A stretch of 64,000 nt of DNA, from contig NC_073691.1 of NCBI RefSeq assembly GCF_029784155.1, positions 22,777,453 through 22,841,452 of the forward strand, written 5' to 3'. Positions 10,996-24,400 of this stretch are shown here, piece after piece. The notes beneath the pieces are model-generated. The model searched no databases. It saw only the letters and a program-made list of their open reading frames with translations, and was not told the origin of the DNA. The position numbers and the translations under genes were made by a program. This DNA is from Uranotaenia lowii (lineage: Eukaryota; Arthropoda; Insecta; Diptera; Culicidae). How positions within the stretch are numbered: position 1 is the first letter of the stretch; each line of letters starts with the position of its first letter.

Positions 10996-13900
10996 CTGTG
11001 TGACTGACTTTCTGACTTTCTGACTTCCTGACTTTCTGACTTTCCAACTTTCTAACTCTCTTGATTTTTAAATTTCCCACTTTCTGACTTTCTGACTTTC
11101 TGACTTTCTGACATTCTGACTTTCTGACTTTCAGACTTTCTGACTTTCTGACATTCCGACTTTCTGACTTTCTGACTTTCTGACTTTCTGACTTTCTGCC
11201 TTTCTGACTTTCTGACTTTCTGACTTTCTGACTTTCTGACTTTCTGACTTTCTGACTTTCTGACTTTCTGACTTTCTGACTTTCTGACTTTCTGACTTTC
11301 TGACTTTCTGACTTTCTGACTTTCTGACTTTCTGACTTTCTGACTTTCTGACTTTCTGACTTTCTGACTTTCTGACTATCTGACTTTCTGACTTTCTGAC
11401 TTTCTGACTTTTTGACTTCCTGACTTTCTGACTGTCTGATTTTCTGACTTTCTGAATTTCTGACTATCTGACTTTCTGAATTTCTGACTTTCTGACTTTC
11501 TGACTTTCTGATTAATTTTCTGACTTTCTGACTTTCTGACTTTCTGACTTTCTGACTTTCTGACTTTCTGACTTTCTGACTTTCTGACTTTCTGACTTTC
11601 TGACTTTCTGACTTTCTGACTTTCTGACTTTCTGACTTTCTGACTTTCTGACTTTGTGACTTTGTGACTTTCAGACTTTCTGACTTTCTAATTTATTTTC
11701 TGACTCTCTGACTTTCTGACTTTCTGACTTTCTGACTTTCTGACTTTCTGACTTTCTGACTTTCTGGCTTTCTGACTTTCTGACTTTCTAACATTCTGAC
11801 TTTCTGTTTTTCTGACTTTCTGACTTTTTGACTTTCTGACTTTTTGCCTTTCTTACTTTCTGACTTTTTGACTTTCTGACTTTCTGACTGTCTGACTTTC
11901 TGACTTTCTGACTTTCTGACTTTCTGACTTTCTGACTTTCTGACTTTCTGACTTTCTGACTTTCTGATTTTATGATTTTCTTATTTGCTGACTTTCTAAC
12001 TGTTGACTTTCTGACTTTTTTTACTTTCTGCCTTTCTGACTTTCTGAAATTCTGACTTTCTGACTTTCTGACATTCTGACTTTCTGACTTTCTGACTTTC
12101 TGACTTTCTGACTTTCTGACTTTCTGACTTTCTGACTTTCTGACTTTCTGACTTTCTGACTTTTTGACTCTCTGACTTTCTGACTTTCTGACTTTCTGAC
12201 TTTCTGACTTTCTGACTTTCTGACTTTCTGACTTTCTGATTTTTTGATTTTCTGACTTTCTAACTTTCTGTTTTTCAGACTTTCTAACGTTCTAATTTTC
12301 TGACTCTCTGACTTTCTGATTTTCTTATTTGCTGACTTTCTAACTTTTGACTTTATGACTTTTTTTACTTTCTGACTTTCTGACTTTCTGACCTTCTGAC
12401 TTTCTGACTTTCTGACATTCTGACTTTCTGACTTTCTGACTTTCTGACTTTCTGACTTTCTGACTTTCTGACTTTCTGACTTTCTGACTTTCTGACTTTC
12501 TTACTTTCTGACTTTCTTACTTTGTGACTTTCTGATTTATTTTATGATTTTTTGACTTTCTAACTTTCTAACTTTCTGACTTTTGACTTTCTTGACTTTT
12601 TTGACTTTGTAGCTTTTTGACTTTCTGACTTTCTATCTCTTTGACTTTGTAACTTTCTGCGTTTCTGACTTTCTGACTTTCTAACTTTCAGACTTTCTTA
12701 CTTTCTGACTTTCAGACTTTCTGACTTTCTGACTTTCTGATTATGTGACTTTCTGACTTTCTGAATTTCTGACTTTCTGACTTTCTAACTTTCTGACTTT
12801 CCGACTTTCTGATTTATTTTCTGACTATCTGACTTTCTGACTTTCTGACTTTGTGACTTTCAGACTTTCTGACTTTCTGACTTTCTGACTTTATGACTTT
12901 ATGACTTTATGACTTTCTGACTATCTGACTTTTTGACTTTCTGATTTTCTGACTTTCTGACTTTCTTACTTTCAAACTTTCTGACTTTCTGACTTTCTGA
13001 CTTTCTAACTTTTTGACTCTCTGACTTTCTGACTTTCTGACTTTCTGACTTTCTGACTTTCTGACTTTCTGACTTTCTGACTTTCTGACTTTCTGATTTT
13101 CTGACTTTCTGACTTTCTGACATTCTGACTTTCTGACTTTCTGACTTTCTGACTTTCTGGCTTTTTGACTTTCTGACTTTCTGACTTTCTGACTTTCTGA
13201 CTTTCTGACTTTCTGACTTTCTGACTTTCTGACTTTCTGACTTTCTGACTTTCTGACTTTCTGACTTTCTGACTTTCTGACTTTCTGACTTTCTGACTTT
13301 CTGACTTTCTGATTTTCTGACTTTCTGACTTTCTGACCTTCTGACTTTCTGACTTTCTGACTTTCTGACTTTCTGACTTTTTGACTCTCTGACTTTCTGA
13401 CTTTCTGACTTTCTGACTTTCTGACTTTCTGATTTTATGATTTTCTTATTTGCTGACTTTCTAACTGTTGACTTTCTGACTTTTTTTACTTTCTGCCTTT
13501 CTGACTTTCTGAAATTCTGACTTTCTGACTTTCTGACATTCTGACTTTCTGACTTTCTGACTTTCTGACTTTCTGACTTTCTGACTTTCTGACTTTCTGA
13601 CTTTCTGACTTTCTGACTTTCTGACTTTCTGACTTTTTGACTCTCTGACTTTCTGACTTTCTGACTTTCTGACTTTCTGACTTTCTGACTTTCTGACTTT
13701 CTGACTTTCTGATTTTTTGATTTTCTGACTTTCTAACTTTCTGTTTTTCAGACTTTCTAACGTTCTAACTTTCTGACTCTCTGACTTTCTGATTTTCTTA
13801 TTTGCTGACTTTCTAACTTTTGACTTTATGACTTTTTTTACTTTCTGACTTTCTGACTTTCTGACCTTCTGACTTTCTGACTTTCTGACATTCTGACTTT

Positions 13901-16900
13901 CTGACTTTCTGACTTTCTGACTTTCTGACTTTCTGACTTTCTGACTTTCTGACTTTCTGACTTTCTGACTTTCTGACTTTCTTACTTTCTGACTTTCTTA
14001 CTTTGTGACTTTCTGATTTATTTTATGATTTTTTGACTTTCTAACTTTCTAACTTTCTGACTTTTGACTTTCTTGACTTTTTTGACTTTGTAGCTTTTTG
14101 ACTTTCTGACTTTCTATCTCTTTGACTTTGTAACTTTCTGCGTTTCTGACTTTCTGACTTTCTAACTTTCAGACTTTCTTACTTTCTGACTTTCAGACTT
14201 TCTGACTTTCTGACTTTCTGATTATGTGACTTTCTGACTTTCTGAATTTCTGACTTTCTGACTTTCTAACTTTCTGACTTTCCGACTTTCTGATTTATTT
14301 TCTGACTATCTGACTTTTCGACTTTCTGACTTTGTGACTTTCAGACTTTCTGACTTTCTGACTTTCTGACTTTATGACTTTATGACTTTATGACTTTCTG
14401 ACTATCTGACTTTTTGACTTTCTGATTTTCTGACTTTCTGACTTTCTTACTTTCAAACTTTCTGACTTTCTGACTTTCTGACTTTCTAACTTTTTGACTC
14501 TCTGACTTTCTGACTTTCTGACTTTCTGACTTTCTGACTTTCTGACTTTCTGACTTTCTGACTTTCTGACTTTCTGATTTTCTGACTTTCTGACTTTCTG
14601 ACATTCTGACTTTCTGACTTTCTGACTTTCTGACTTTCTGGCTTTTTGACTTTCTGACTTTCTGACTTTCTGACTTTCTGACTTTCTGACTTTCTGACTT
14701 TCTGACTTTCTGACTTTCTGACTTTCTGACTTTCTGACTTTCTGACTTTCTGACTTTCTGACTTTCTGACTTTCTGACTTTCTAACTTTCTGAGTATCTG
14801 ACTTTTTGACTTTCTGACTTTCTGACTTTTTGATTTTCTAACTTTCTGACTTTCTGACTTTCTGACTGTCTGACTTTCTGACTTTCCAACTTTCTAACTT
14901 TCTGACTTTCTGACTTTCTGAATGTCTGACTTTCTGACTTTCTGACTTTCTGACTTTCTGACTTTCTGACTTTCTGACTTTCTGACTTTCTGACTTTCTG
15001 ACTTTCTGACTTTCTGACTTTCTGAGTTTCCGACTTTCAGACTTTCTGACTTTCTGACTTTCTGACATTCTGACTTTCTGACTTTCTGACTTTCTGACTT
15101 TCTGACTTTCTGACTTTCTGACTTTCTGACTTTCTGACTTTCTTACTTTCTTACTTTCTGACTTTCTGACTTTCTGACTTTCTGACTTTTTGAATCTCTG
15201 ACTTCCTGACTTTCTGACTTTCTGACTTTCTGACTTTCTGACTTTCTGACTTTCTGACTTTCTGACTTTCTGACTTTCTGACTTTCTGACTTTCTGACTT
15301 TCTGACTTTCTGACTTTCTGACTTTCTGACTTTCTGACTATCTTACTTTCTGACTTTCTGACTTTCTGACTTTCTGATTTTCTGACTTTCTGACTTTCTG
15401 ACTTTCTGACTTTCTGACTTTCTGACTGTCTGACTCTCTGATTTTCTGACTTTCTGACTTTCTGACTATCTGACTTCCTGACTTCCTGACTTTCTGACTT
15501 TCTGACATTCTGATTTCCTGACTTTCTGATTTTCTAACTATCTGAGTTTCCGACTTTCTGATTTTCTGACTCTCTGACTTTCTGACTTTCTGACTTTCTG
15601 ACTTTCTGACTTTCTGACTTTCTGACTTTCTGACTTTCTGACTTTCTGACTTTCTGACTTTCTGACTTTTTGACTTTCTGACTTTCTGACTCTCTGACTT
15701 TCTGACTTTCTGACCTTCCTTTTGTCTGACTTTCTGACTTTCTGACTTTCTGACTTTCTGACATTCTGACTTTCTGACTTTCTGACTTTCTGACTTTCTG
15801 ACTTTCGGACATTCTGACTTTCTGACTTTCTGACTTTCTGACTTTCTGACTTTCTGACTTTCTGACTTTCTGACTTTCTGACTTTCTGACTTTCTGACTT
15901 TCTGACTTTCTGACTTTCTGACTTTCTGATTTTCTGACTTTCTGACTTTCTGACTTTCTGACTTTCTGACTTTCTGACTTTCTGACTTTCTGACTTTCTG
16001 ACTTTCTGACTTTCTGACTTTCTGACTTTCTGACTTTCTGACTTTCTGACTTTCTGACTTTCGGACTTTCTGACATCCTGACTTTCTGACTTTTTCTGAC
16101 ATTCCGACTTTCTGACTTTCTGTCTATCTGACTTTCTGTCTTTCTGAATTTCTGGATATCTGCCTTTCAGACTTTCTGACTTACTGACTTTCTGACTTTC
16201 TGACTTTCTGAATTTGTGACTTTCTTACTTTCTGACTTTCTGACTTTCTGACTTTCTGATTTTCTGAATTTCTGACATTCTGACTTTCTGGCTTTATGAC
16301 TTCTGAATTTTTGTCTTTCTGTCTTTCTGTCTTTCTGTCTTTCTGTCTTTCTTTCTTTCTGTCTTTCTGTCTTTCAATTTAACTGACTTTCCAACATTCT
16401 GACTTTCTGGAATTCTTACTTTCTGACTTTCTGACTTTCTGACTTTCTGAATTTCTGATTTTCTGACTTTCTGACTTTCTGACTTTCTGACTTTCTGACT
16501 TTCTGACTTTCTGACTTTCTGACTTTCTGACTTTCTGACTTTCTGACTTTCAGACTTTCTGACATTCTGACTTTCTGATTTTCTTGATTTTTTGACTCTC
16601 TGACTTTCTTCCTCTTTTGCTTCTCTGACTTTCTGAGTTTCTGGCTTTATGTTGTGACTTTCTGACTTTCTGACTATCTGACTTTCTGACTTTCTGACTT
16701 TCGGTTTTTCTGACTTTCTGACTTTCTGACTTTCTGACTTTCAGACTTTCTGACTTTCTGACTTTCTAATTTTCTGACTATCTGACTTTCTGACTTCCTG
16801 ACATTCTGACTTTCTGACTTTCTGACTTTCTGACTTTCTGACTTTCTGACTTTCTGACATTCTGACTTTCTGACTTTCTTACTTTCTGACTTCCTGACTT

Positions 16901-16904
16901 TCAA
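10996..16904. repeat. 8-bp satellite array (CTGACTTT)n
   Basis: About 5.9 kb, some 740 copies, of CTGACTTT (equally TGACTTTC). Most copies are identical; variants such as GACATTCT, GATTTTCT, CTAACTTT and GACTCTCT are scattered. Longer irregular blocks occur at 11990-12030, 12325-12370, 12520-12660, 13440-13490, 13795-13835 and 14010-14130, and a TCTGTCTT sub-run at 16312-16372. Period 8 gives eight-residue frames on the minus strand (SESQKVRK), which explains the apparent 254-residue frame; these are not genes. Higher-order duplications are annotated separately. No inverted partner is seen in this window. Confidence 0.97.
11890..14780. repeat. Higher-order duplication (~1.47 kb) inside the 8-mer array
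   Basis: A block of about 1.4 kb with its own diagnostic variants is repeated in tandem. The landmark GATTTTATGATTTTC is at 11966 and again at 13431 (offset 1465). ATGACTTTATGACTTTATG is at about 12899 and 14380, and GGCTTTTTGAC at 13159 and 14640 (offset 1481). The 16-bp change in offset is two monomers. A smaller nested duplication exists too: CTTATTTGCTGACTTTC recurs at 11980 and 12324, 344 bp (43 monomers) apart. The outer edges are approximate because flanking monomers are uninformative. Confidence 0.85.
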
Positions 16905-17693
16905 TCTTATGATTTTCAATTTTTCTGACTTTTTGACCTGCAACCTTTCCGTTTGCATGGGTTTAAGATTTTTTTTTAATACTTTTTTAATCCGATTTTC
17001 TGAAATCGACTTATATGAGTCTGACTTATTGATCTCTAGACGCCGAGTTATTTTAACTTTTATCTTCCTGACTTTTGTAGTATATGACTTTGGATTTTTT
17101 TATCTCTTGACCGTTTAACTATTTTTTGAATTTTCTGAATTTCAAATTTTTTGATTTTCGGAATTTTTTGATTTTCGGAATTTTTTGATTTCCTTGCTTA
17201 TGATATACGACTTTCTGATTTCCTGACGCAAAACCAACGTTGTTGTGAAAATTCTCACTGATTTTCAATTAGCGGTATAGCCAAACAAGTTATTTGGAAT
17301 CTAAAGATACTTGCAATTATACAATAATGAGGTCTTGACTTACATTTGAATTTTTAAGAAGCGAATGTTGCGAACTTTTAAAAAGAAAAATATTTTGATA
17401 CAAGATGTCTATTTTTTCCTTATACACTTCAAAACTTGTATTTGTAATTCTATTTTGAAGTTATTTGAAACTTATCGCATAAATTTTGTTGAACCATGAA
17501 AGCGACGCAATTCGAATGTGTCAAAAACCTAACCCACTAATAGTAATAAGTTAAATCTTTTTATATTTCTCGATATATATTATTCCTATAAGAGTTTTTT
17601 TCTCAACCCTGAAAAATTGATATAAAAAAACCACAACAGTATTAAAAATAAAAGTGAATCATGACTCAAACTTGAATTATTTTTGAAGGTATT
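16905..17693. other. Satellite fringe and unique AT-rich spacer
   Basis: Up to about 17230 the sequence still holds loose remnants of the 8-mer (TTCTGAATTT, GATTTCCTGAC) and three copies of GATTTTCGGAATTTTTT-like words at 17150-17195. From 17230 to 17693 it is unique and AT-rich, with no gene. Confidence 0.55.
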
Positions 17694-17907
17694 TTGTCAG
17701 ATTTTTGTGCCATTCTTGTGTCATTTTTGTGTGATTTTTGTGTGGTTTTTGTGTCTTTCTTGTGTCATTTGTGTGTCATTCGTGTGACATTCGTGCGTCA
17801 TTTGTGTATCATTTTTTGGTCATTTAAGTGTCATTTTTGTGTTATTTTAGGTGTTATTTTTGAGTCATTTTGTTGTTATTTTCGTGTCATTTTGGTGTCA
17901 TTTTGGT
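17694..17907. repeat. Degenerate 11-mer TTTTTGTGTCA edge of satellite
   Basis: Irregular GTGTCATTTTT units (about 11 bp) with substitutions such as GTGTGATTTTT and GTGTCATTCG. They lead directly into the perfect 9-mer array. The 9-mer equals the 11-mer minus one GT. Confidence 0.85.
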
Positions 17908-19068
17908 GTCATTTTTGTCATTTTTGTCATTTTTGTCATTTTTGTCATTTTTGTCATTTTTGTCATTTTTGTCATTTTTGTCATTTTTGTCATTTTTGTC
18001 ATTTTTGTCATTTTTGTCATTTTTGTCATTTTTGTCATTTTTGTCATTTTTGTCATTTTTGTCATTTTTGTCATTTTTGTCATTTTTGTCATTTTTGTCA
18101 TTTTTGTCATTTTTGTCATTTTTGTCATTTTTGTCATTTTTGTCATTTTTGTCATTTTTGTCATTTTTGTCATTTTTGTCATTTTTGTCATTTTTGTCAT
18201 TTTTGTCATTTTTGTCATTTTTGTCATTTTTGTCATTTTTGTCATTTTTGTCATTTTTGTCATTTTTGTCATTTTTGTCATTTTTGTCATTTTTGTCATT
18301 TTTGTCATTTTTGTCATTTTTGTCATTTTTGTCATTTTTGTCATTTTTGTCATTTTTGTCATTTTTGTCATTTTTGTCATTTTTGTCATTTTTGTCATTT
18401 TTGTCATTTTTGTCATTTTTGTCATTTTTGTCATTTTTGTCATTTTTGTCATTTTTGTCATTTTTGTCATTTTTGTCATTTTTGTCATTTTTGTCATTTT
18501 TGTCATTTTTGTCATTTTTGTCATTTTTGTCATTTTTGTCATTTTTGTCATTTTTGTCATTTTTGTCATTTTTGTCATTTTTGTCATTTTTGTCATTTTT
18601 GTCATTTTTGTCATTTTTGTCATTTTTGTCATTTTTGTCATTTTTGTCATTTTTGTCATTTTTGTCATTTTTGTCATTTTTGTCATTTTTGTCATTTTTG
18701 TCATTTTTGTCATATTTGTCATTTTTGTCATTTTTTTCATTTTTGTCATTTTTGTCATTTTTGTCATTTTTGTCATTTTTGTCATTTTTGTCATTTTTGT
18801 CATTTTTGTCATTTTTGTCATTTTTGTCATTTTTGTCATTTTTGTCATTTTTGTCATTTTTGTCATTTTTGTCATTTTTGTCATTTTTGTCATTTTTGTC
18901 ATTTTTGTCATTTTTGTCATTTTTGTCATTTTTGTCATTTTTGTCATTTTTGTCATTTTGTCATTTTTGTCATTTTTGTCATTTTTGTCATTTTTGTCAT
19001 TTTTGTCATTTTTGTCATTTTTGTCATTTTTGTCATTTTTGTAATTTTTGTCATTTTTGTCATTTTTG
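17908..19068. repeat. 9-bp satellite array (TTTTTGTCA)n
   Basis: About 129 tandem copies of GTCATTTTT. The first roughly 800 bp is an uninterrupted run of identical monomers. The few changes are CATATTTGTC near 18713, TTTTTTTCAT near 18733, one dropped T near 18958 and GTAATTTTT near 19041. All frames on both strands are open for long distances (CHFCHF, VIFVIF, SFLSFL, MTKMTK) because the period is three codons; no gene is implied. Confidence 0.97.
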
Positions 19069-19680
19069 TGTCATTTTTGTGTCATTTTTGTGTCATTTTT
19101 TTTCATTTTTGTGTCATTTTTGTCATTTTTGTCATTTTTGTCATTTTTGTCATTTTTGTCATTTTTGTCATTTTTGTCATTTTTTCCTTCCTTTTTCCGT
19201 TTTTATGTTACTCTTGTGTCATTTTTGTGTCATTTCTGAATCATTTTTGTGTCATTTTTATGTCATTTTTGTTTCATTTTTGTATCATTTTTGTTATTCT
19301 TATGTCATTTTTGTCTTATGTTTGGGAATTTTTTGTGTCATTTGTGTATAATTTTTGTATCAATTTTGTCATTTTTGTGTCATTTTGTTGTCATTTTTGT
19401 GTCAGTTTTGTGTCATTTTTGTGTCTTTGTGTGGCATTTGTGTATCATTTTTGTATCATTTTTTGGTCATTTTTGTGCCACTTTCGGGTCATTTTTGTTC
19501 TATTTTTGTGTTTTTTATGTCAATTTTGTGCTATTTTTGTTTTTTTTTGTTTTATATTTGTGCCATTTTTTTGTCATTTTTGTGTCATTTTTGTGTCATT
19601 TTTGTGTCATTTTTGTGACTTTTCTGTGTCATTTCTGTTTTATTTTTGTGATATTTTCGCCATTTTTGTTATTTTCTCGA
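19069..19680. repeat. Right 11-mer TTTTTGTGTCA fringe
   Basis: Degenerate GTGTCATTTTT units with a short return to the pure 9-mer at about 19108-19182. Units diverge increasingly to the right (GTATCATTTTT, GTGCCATTTTT) and fade at about 19680. This mirrors the left fringe, so the clean 9-mer core sits inside an older 11-mer array. Confidence 0.85.
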
Positions 19681-21404
19681 GAATTTCAACTTATCAGCTC
19701 GTAGACAAAATTGGAAATTTTAGATTTTTTTTTTATTTTGCTTGTCTAGTTAGCACGCTGTTATGAAGCACAAAGTTCATCATCCTCCAAAGCAATCTTT
19801 CAAATAGCAATTCTCGACAGAGTCTTCCCCAAAAGAGGTGATAAATTATGGAACCTCTTTCGAATGAATAATAACCGCTGCTCAACAAAAACCACACCAA
19901 GCTCGGCTCTTTTCAGAACCGTGCCAAATCAACCGAGGAGCTTTAGTTAATCAGCCCTTTGAAGAAACCCGTTGCTGATTTATGACTGACGATGGATGTG
20001 GATTGTGGAAGCACTACCTACAGCAGAATGTCGCCTGGCGATGATGATGAATGGCACCGAAGCAAGTTGACATTTGAGAATGATTCTGACACCAAAACCG
20101 GTTAAGTCTTGTCTTGACGGTTATTAATTTTTATCGAATGAATGTTTTCATTATTTCGAAATTCTTGAGAAAAAAGTTTAAATTTCTGTCAATTTTAAAA
20201 TTAGAGACCAAAGGTTCCTAGTTGACTCCATACATTCGATATTATCGTCAAACATTTACTTTCCTTCGACACGTGGCAACCGATTTTTCCAGGTTGATGC
20301 CTTCTGTTTGCTGTTTGAGTTTGGACAAGCTGTTGACTTGCCACCATCCTTGATACCAACCCACGACATTTATGTATGTAGACGCCATCATCGATTCGGC
20401 AAACATTCGTCCATGTTCAATCTCTCAAATCTCAACTAAAGGGATTGTGATTATTTTTTTTTTTCATCTGGTTATTTTCCTTTATTCAGTCTATTTCGAG
20501 GAATCAAAAAGTTCCGAGACTTCGTAGAAACCGTTTCGAGGGAAGGCAAATCAAATTTCCTGAATTTCTGGAAATGTGTCATTTGCACTGGACCACCAAA
20601 AATCCCAGCATCAGTAGTCTTCTTCGGTGGGCGATGATGGGCGCAGTCAACTGAAGAAACAATTTGCTGAAATCAATCGATCGAAGGATCTCGGCCCGGA
20701 TTGTATTATTTCCGGATTTGGTTATAAATATCCTTCGATGGAGGAAGTCGGAAGCTACACGAAAAAACTGACTGAATAAAAGAATATTTTAAAGCTTAAT
20801 CCTGCATTCAGGACAATTGTTTAAATTGAAGAAGATTCGAACCAAAAATGTTCTTCATTCAACTGAAAAGAAGTGCATTTTATGTTGACTTTTATCCCGA
20901 ATAAATGAGCCGTAAACACTAAAGCATAGAATCTGGTTAAACAAAAAAAACCTATGCCCAGTTTACTGTCCAAAGGGCTTTTTCCAAAGGCCATCCTCCC
21001 TGGAACATTTCACCACTCTGGAAACTATTATTTGCAAACCGAAAGTTCTTTTTTGTCAAAATGTCAGAGCACCAACATCGGAACCCAGGAAAAAAACTAC
21101 ATCAAGCCCTTTTCATTTGTTTGTGCCAACTTTTCCTTCCCGAGTGACTGAGTTGGCACTTGTCCAACATTCTCCAGCAAGTACCCGTTTCCGGGGAATT
21201 CAGAAACTTGTTTTTTTTTGCTAGCTGATGCTTGAGTATTTTTCCTGCTGCCCTGAACCCATTTCTCGCCGCAACAAACATCAGCAGAACCGAACTGTAA
21301 ATTTGCTAGCCCGTCATGCGGTCTACCGCATCTGAGCAAAAAATCTAAGAATTTGCACCCAATTTTTTTTCAAAGAGGTTAACGCACTCTGATACCCAAA
21401 AAAT
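19681..21404. other. Unique intron-like DNA, no gene recognised
   Basis: Non-repetitive sequence of moderate GC. Candidate frames (21097-21339 minus, 20954-21151 plus) are short and overlap on opposite strands. They lack start context, domains and splice partners. I see no TM2-TM7 GPCR exon here, although this is the expected direction of the rest of the gene. Confidence 0.45.
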
Positions 21405-24400
21405 TGAAATTGTCAAAATTGTCAAAATTGTCAAAATTGTCAAAATTGTCAAAATTGTCAAAATTGTCAAAATTGTCAAAATTGTCAAAATTGTCAAAAT
21501 TGTCAAAATTGTCAAAATTGTCAAAATTGTCAAAATTGTCAAAATTGTCAAAATTGTCAAAATTGTCAAAATTGTCAAAATTGTCAAAATTGTCAAAATT
21601 GTCAAAATTGTCAAAATTGTCAAAATTGTCAAAATTGTCAAAATTGTCAAAATTGTCAAAATTGTCAAAATTGTCAAAATTGTCAAAATTGTCAAAATTG
21701 TCAAAATTGTCAAAATTGTCAAAATTGTCAAAATTGTCAAAATTGTCAAAATTGTCAAAATTGTCAAAATTGTCAAAATTGTCAAAATTGTCAAAATTGT
21801 CAAAATTGTCAAAATTGTCAAAATTGTCAAAATTGTCAAAATTGTCAAAATTGTCAAAATTGTCAAAATTGTCAAAATTGTCAAAATTGTCAAAATTGTC
21901 AAAATTGTCAAAATTGTCAAAATTGTCAAAATTGTCAAAATTGTCAAAATTGTCAAGATTGTCAAAATTGTCAAAATTGTCAAAATTGTCAAAATTGTCA
22001 AAATTGTCAAAATTGTCAAAATTGTTAAAATTGTCAAAATTGTCAAAATTGTCAAAATTGTCAAAATTGTCCAAAATGTAAAAATTGTCAAAATTGTCAA
22101 AATTGTCAAATTTGTCAAAATTGTCAAAATTGTATAAGTTGTATAAATTTTCAAAATTTTCAAAATTGTCAAAATTGTCAGAATTGTCAAAATTGTCAGA
22201 ATTGTCAAAATTGTCAAAATTGTCAAAATTGTCAAAATTGTCAAAATTGTCAAAATTGTCAAAATTGTCAAAATTGTCAAAATTGTCAAAATTGTCAAAA
22301 TTGTCAAAATTGTCAAAATAGTCAAAATTGTCAAAATTGTCAAAATTGTCAAAATTGTCAAAATTGTCAAAATTGTCAAAATTGTCAAAATTGTCAAAAT
22401 TGTCAAAATTGTCAAAATTGTCAAAATTGTCAAAATTGTCAAAATTGTCAAAATTGTCAAAATTGTCAAAATTGTCAAAATTGTCAAAATTGTCAAAATT
22501 GTCAAAATTGTCAAAATTGTCAAGATTGTCAAAATTGTCAAAATTGTCAAAATTGTCAAAATTGACAAAATTGTCAAAATTGTCAAAATTGTCAAAATTG
22601 TCAAAATTGTCAAAATTGTCAAAATTGTCAAAATTGTCAAAATTGTCAAAATTGTCAAAATTGTCAAAATTGTCAAAATTGTCAAAATTGTCAAAATTGT
22701 CAAAATTGTCAAAATTGTCAAAATTGTCAAAATTGTCAAAATTGTCAAAATTGTCAAAATTGTCAAAATTGTCAAAATTGTCAAAATTGTCAAAATTGTC
22801 AAAATTGTCAAAATTGTCAAAATTGTCAAAATTGTCAAAATTGTCAAAATTGTCAAAATTGTCAAAATTGTCAAAATTGTCAAAATTGTCAAAATTGTCA
22901 AAATTGTCAAAATTGTTCAAATTGTCAAAATTGTCAAAATTGTCAAAATTGTCAAAATTGTCAAAATTGTCAAATTTGTCAAAATTGTCAAAATTGTCAA
23001 AATTGTCCAAATTGTCAAAATTGTCAAAATTGTCAAAATTGTCAAAATTGTCAAAATAGTCAAAATAGTCAAAATTGTCAAAATTGTCAAAATTGTCAAA
23101 ATTGTCAAAATTGTCAAAATTGTCAAAATTGTCAAAATTGTCCAAATTGTCAAAATTGTCAAAATTGTCAAAATTGTCAAAATTGTCAAAATTGTCAAAA
23201 TTGTCAAAATTGTCAAAATTGTCAAAATTGTCAAAATTGTTAAAACTGTCAAAATTGTCAAAATTGTCAAGATGGTCAAGATTGTCAAAATTGTCAAAAT
23301 TGTCAAAATTGTCAAAATTGTCAAAATTGACAAAATTGTCAAAATTGTCAAAATTGTCAAAATTGTCAAAATTGTCAAAATTGTCAAAATTGTCAAAATT
23401 GTCAAAATTGTCGAAATTGTCAAAATTGTCAAAATTGTCAAAATTGTCAAAATTGTCAAAATTGTCAAAATTGTCAAAATTGTCAAGATTGTCAAAATTG
23501 TCAAAATTGTCAAAATTGTCAAAATTGTCAAAATTGTCAAAATTGTCAAAATTGTTAAAATTGTCAAAATTGTCAAAATTGTCAAAATTGTCAAAATTGT
23601 CCAAAATGTAAAAATTGTCAAAATTGTCAAAATTGTCAAAATTGTCAAATTTGTCAAAATTGTCAAAATTGTATAAGTTGTATAAATTTTCAAAATTTTC
23701 AAAATTGTCAAAATTGTCAGAATTGTCAAAATTGTCAGAATTGTCAAAATTGTCAAAATTGTCAAAATTGTCAAAATTGTCAAAATTGTCAAAATTGTCA
23801 AAATTGTCAAAATTGTCAAAATTGTCAAAATTGTCAAAATAGTCAAAATTGTCAAAATTGTCAAAATTGTCAAAATTGTCAAAATTGTCAAAATTGTCAA
23901 AATTGTCAAAATTGTCAAAATTGTCAAAATTGTCAAAATTGTCAAAATTGTCAAAATTGTCAAAATTGTCAAAATTGTCAAAATTGTCAAAATTGTCAAA
24001 ATTGTCAAAATTGTCAAAATTGTCAAAATTGTCAAAATTGTCAAAATTGTCAAGATTGTCAAAATTGTCAAAATTGTCAAAATTGTCAAAATTGACAAAA
24101 TTGACAAAATTGTCAAAATTGTCAAAATTGTCAAAATTGTCAAAATTGTCAAAATTGTCAAAATTGTCAAAATTGTCAAAATTGTCAAAATTGTCAAAAT
24201 TGTCAAAATTGTCAAAATTGTCAAAATTGTCAAAATTGTCAAAATTGTCAAAATTGTCAAAATTGTCAAAATTGTCAAAATTGTCAAAATTGTCAAAATT
24301 GTCAAAATTGTCAAAATTGTCAAAATTGTCAAAATTGTCAAAATTGTCAAAATTGTCAAAATTGTCAAAATTGTCAAAATTGTCAAAATTGTCAAAATTG

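Noticed and set aside
10996..16904. Minus-strand SESQKVRK-type repeat proteins in the 8-mer array
   Set aside because: Period-8 DNA read in a 24-nt cycle. The frame is broken wherever a monomer is irregular, and no initiation or splice context is present.
21097..21339. 80-codon minus-strand frame considered as the missing GPCR TM2 exon
   Set aside because: The translation is hydrophilic with no membrane segment and no DRY or TM2 motif.
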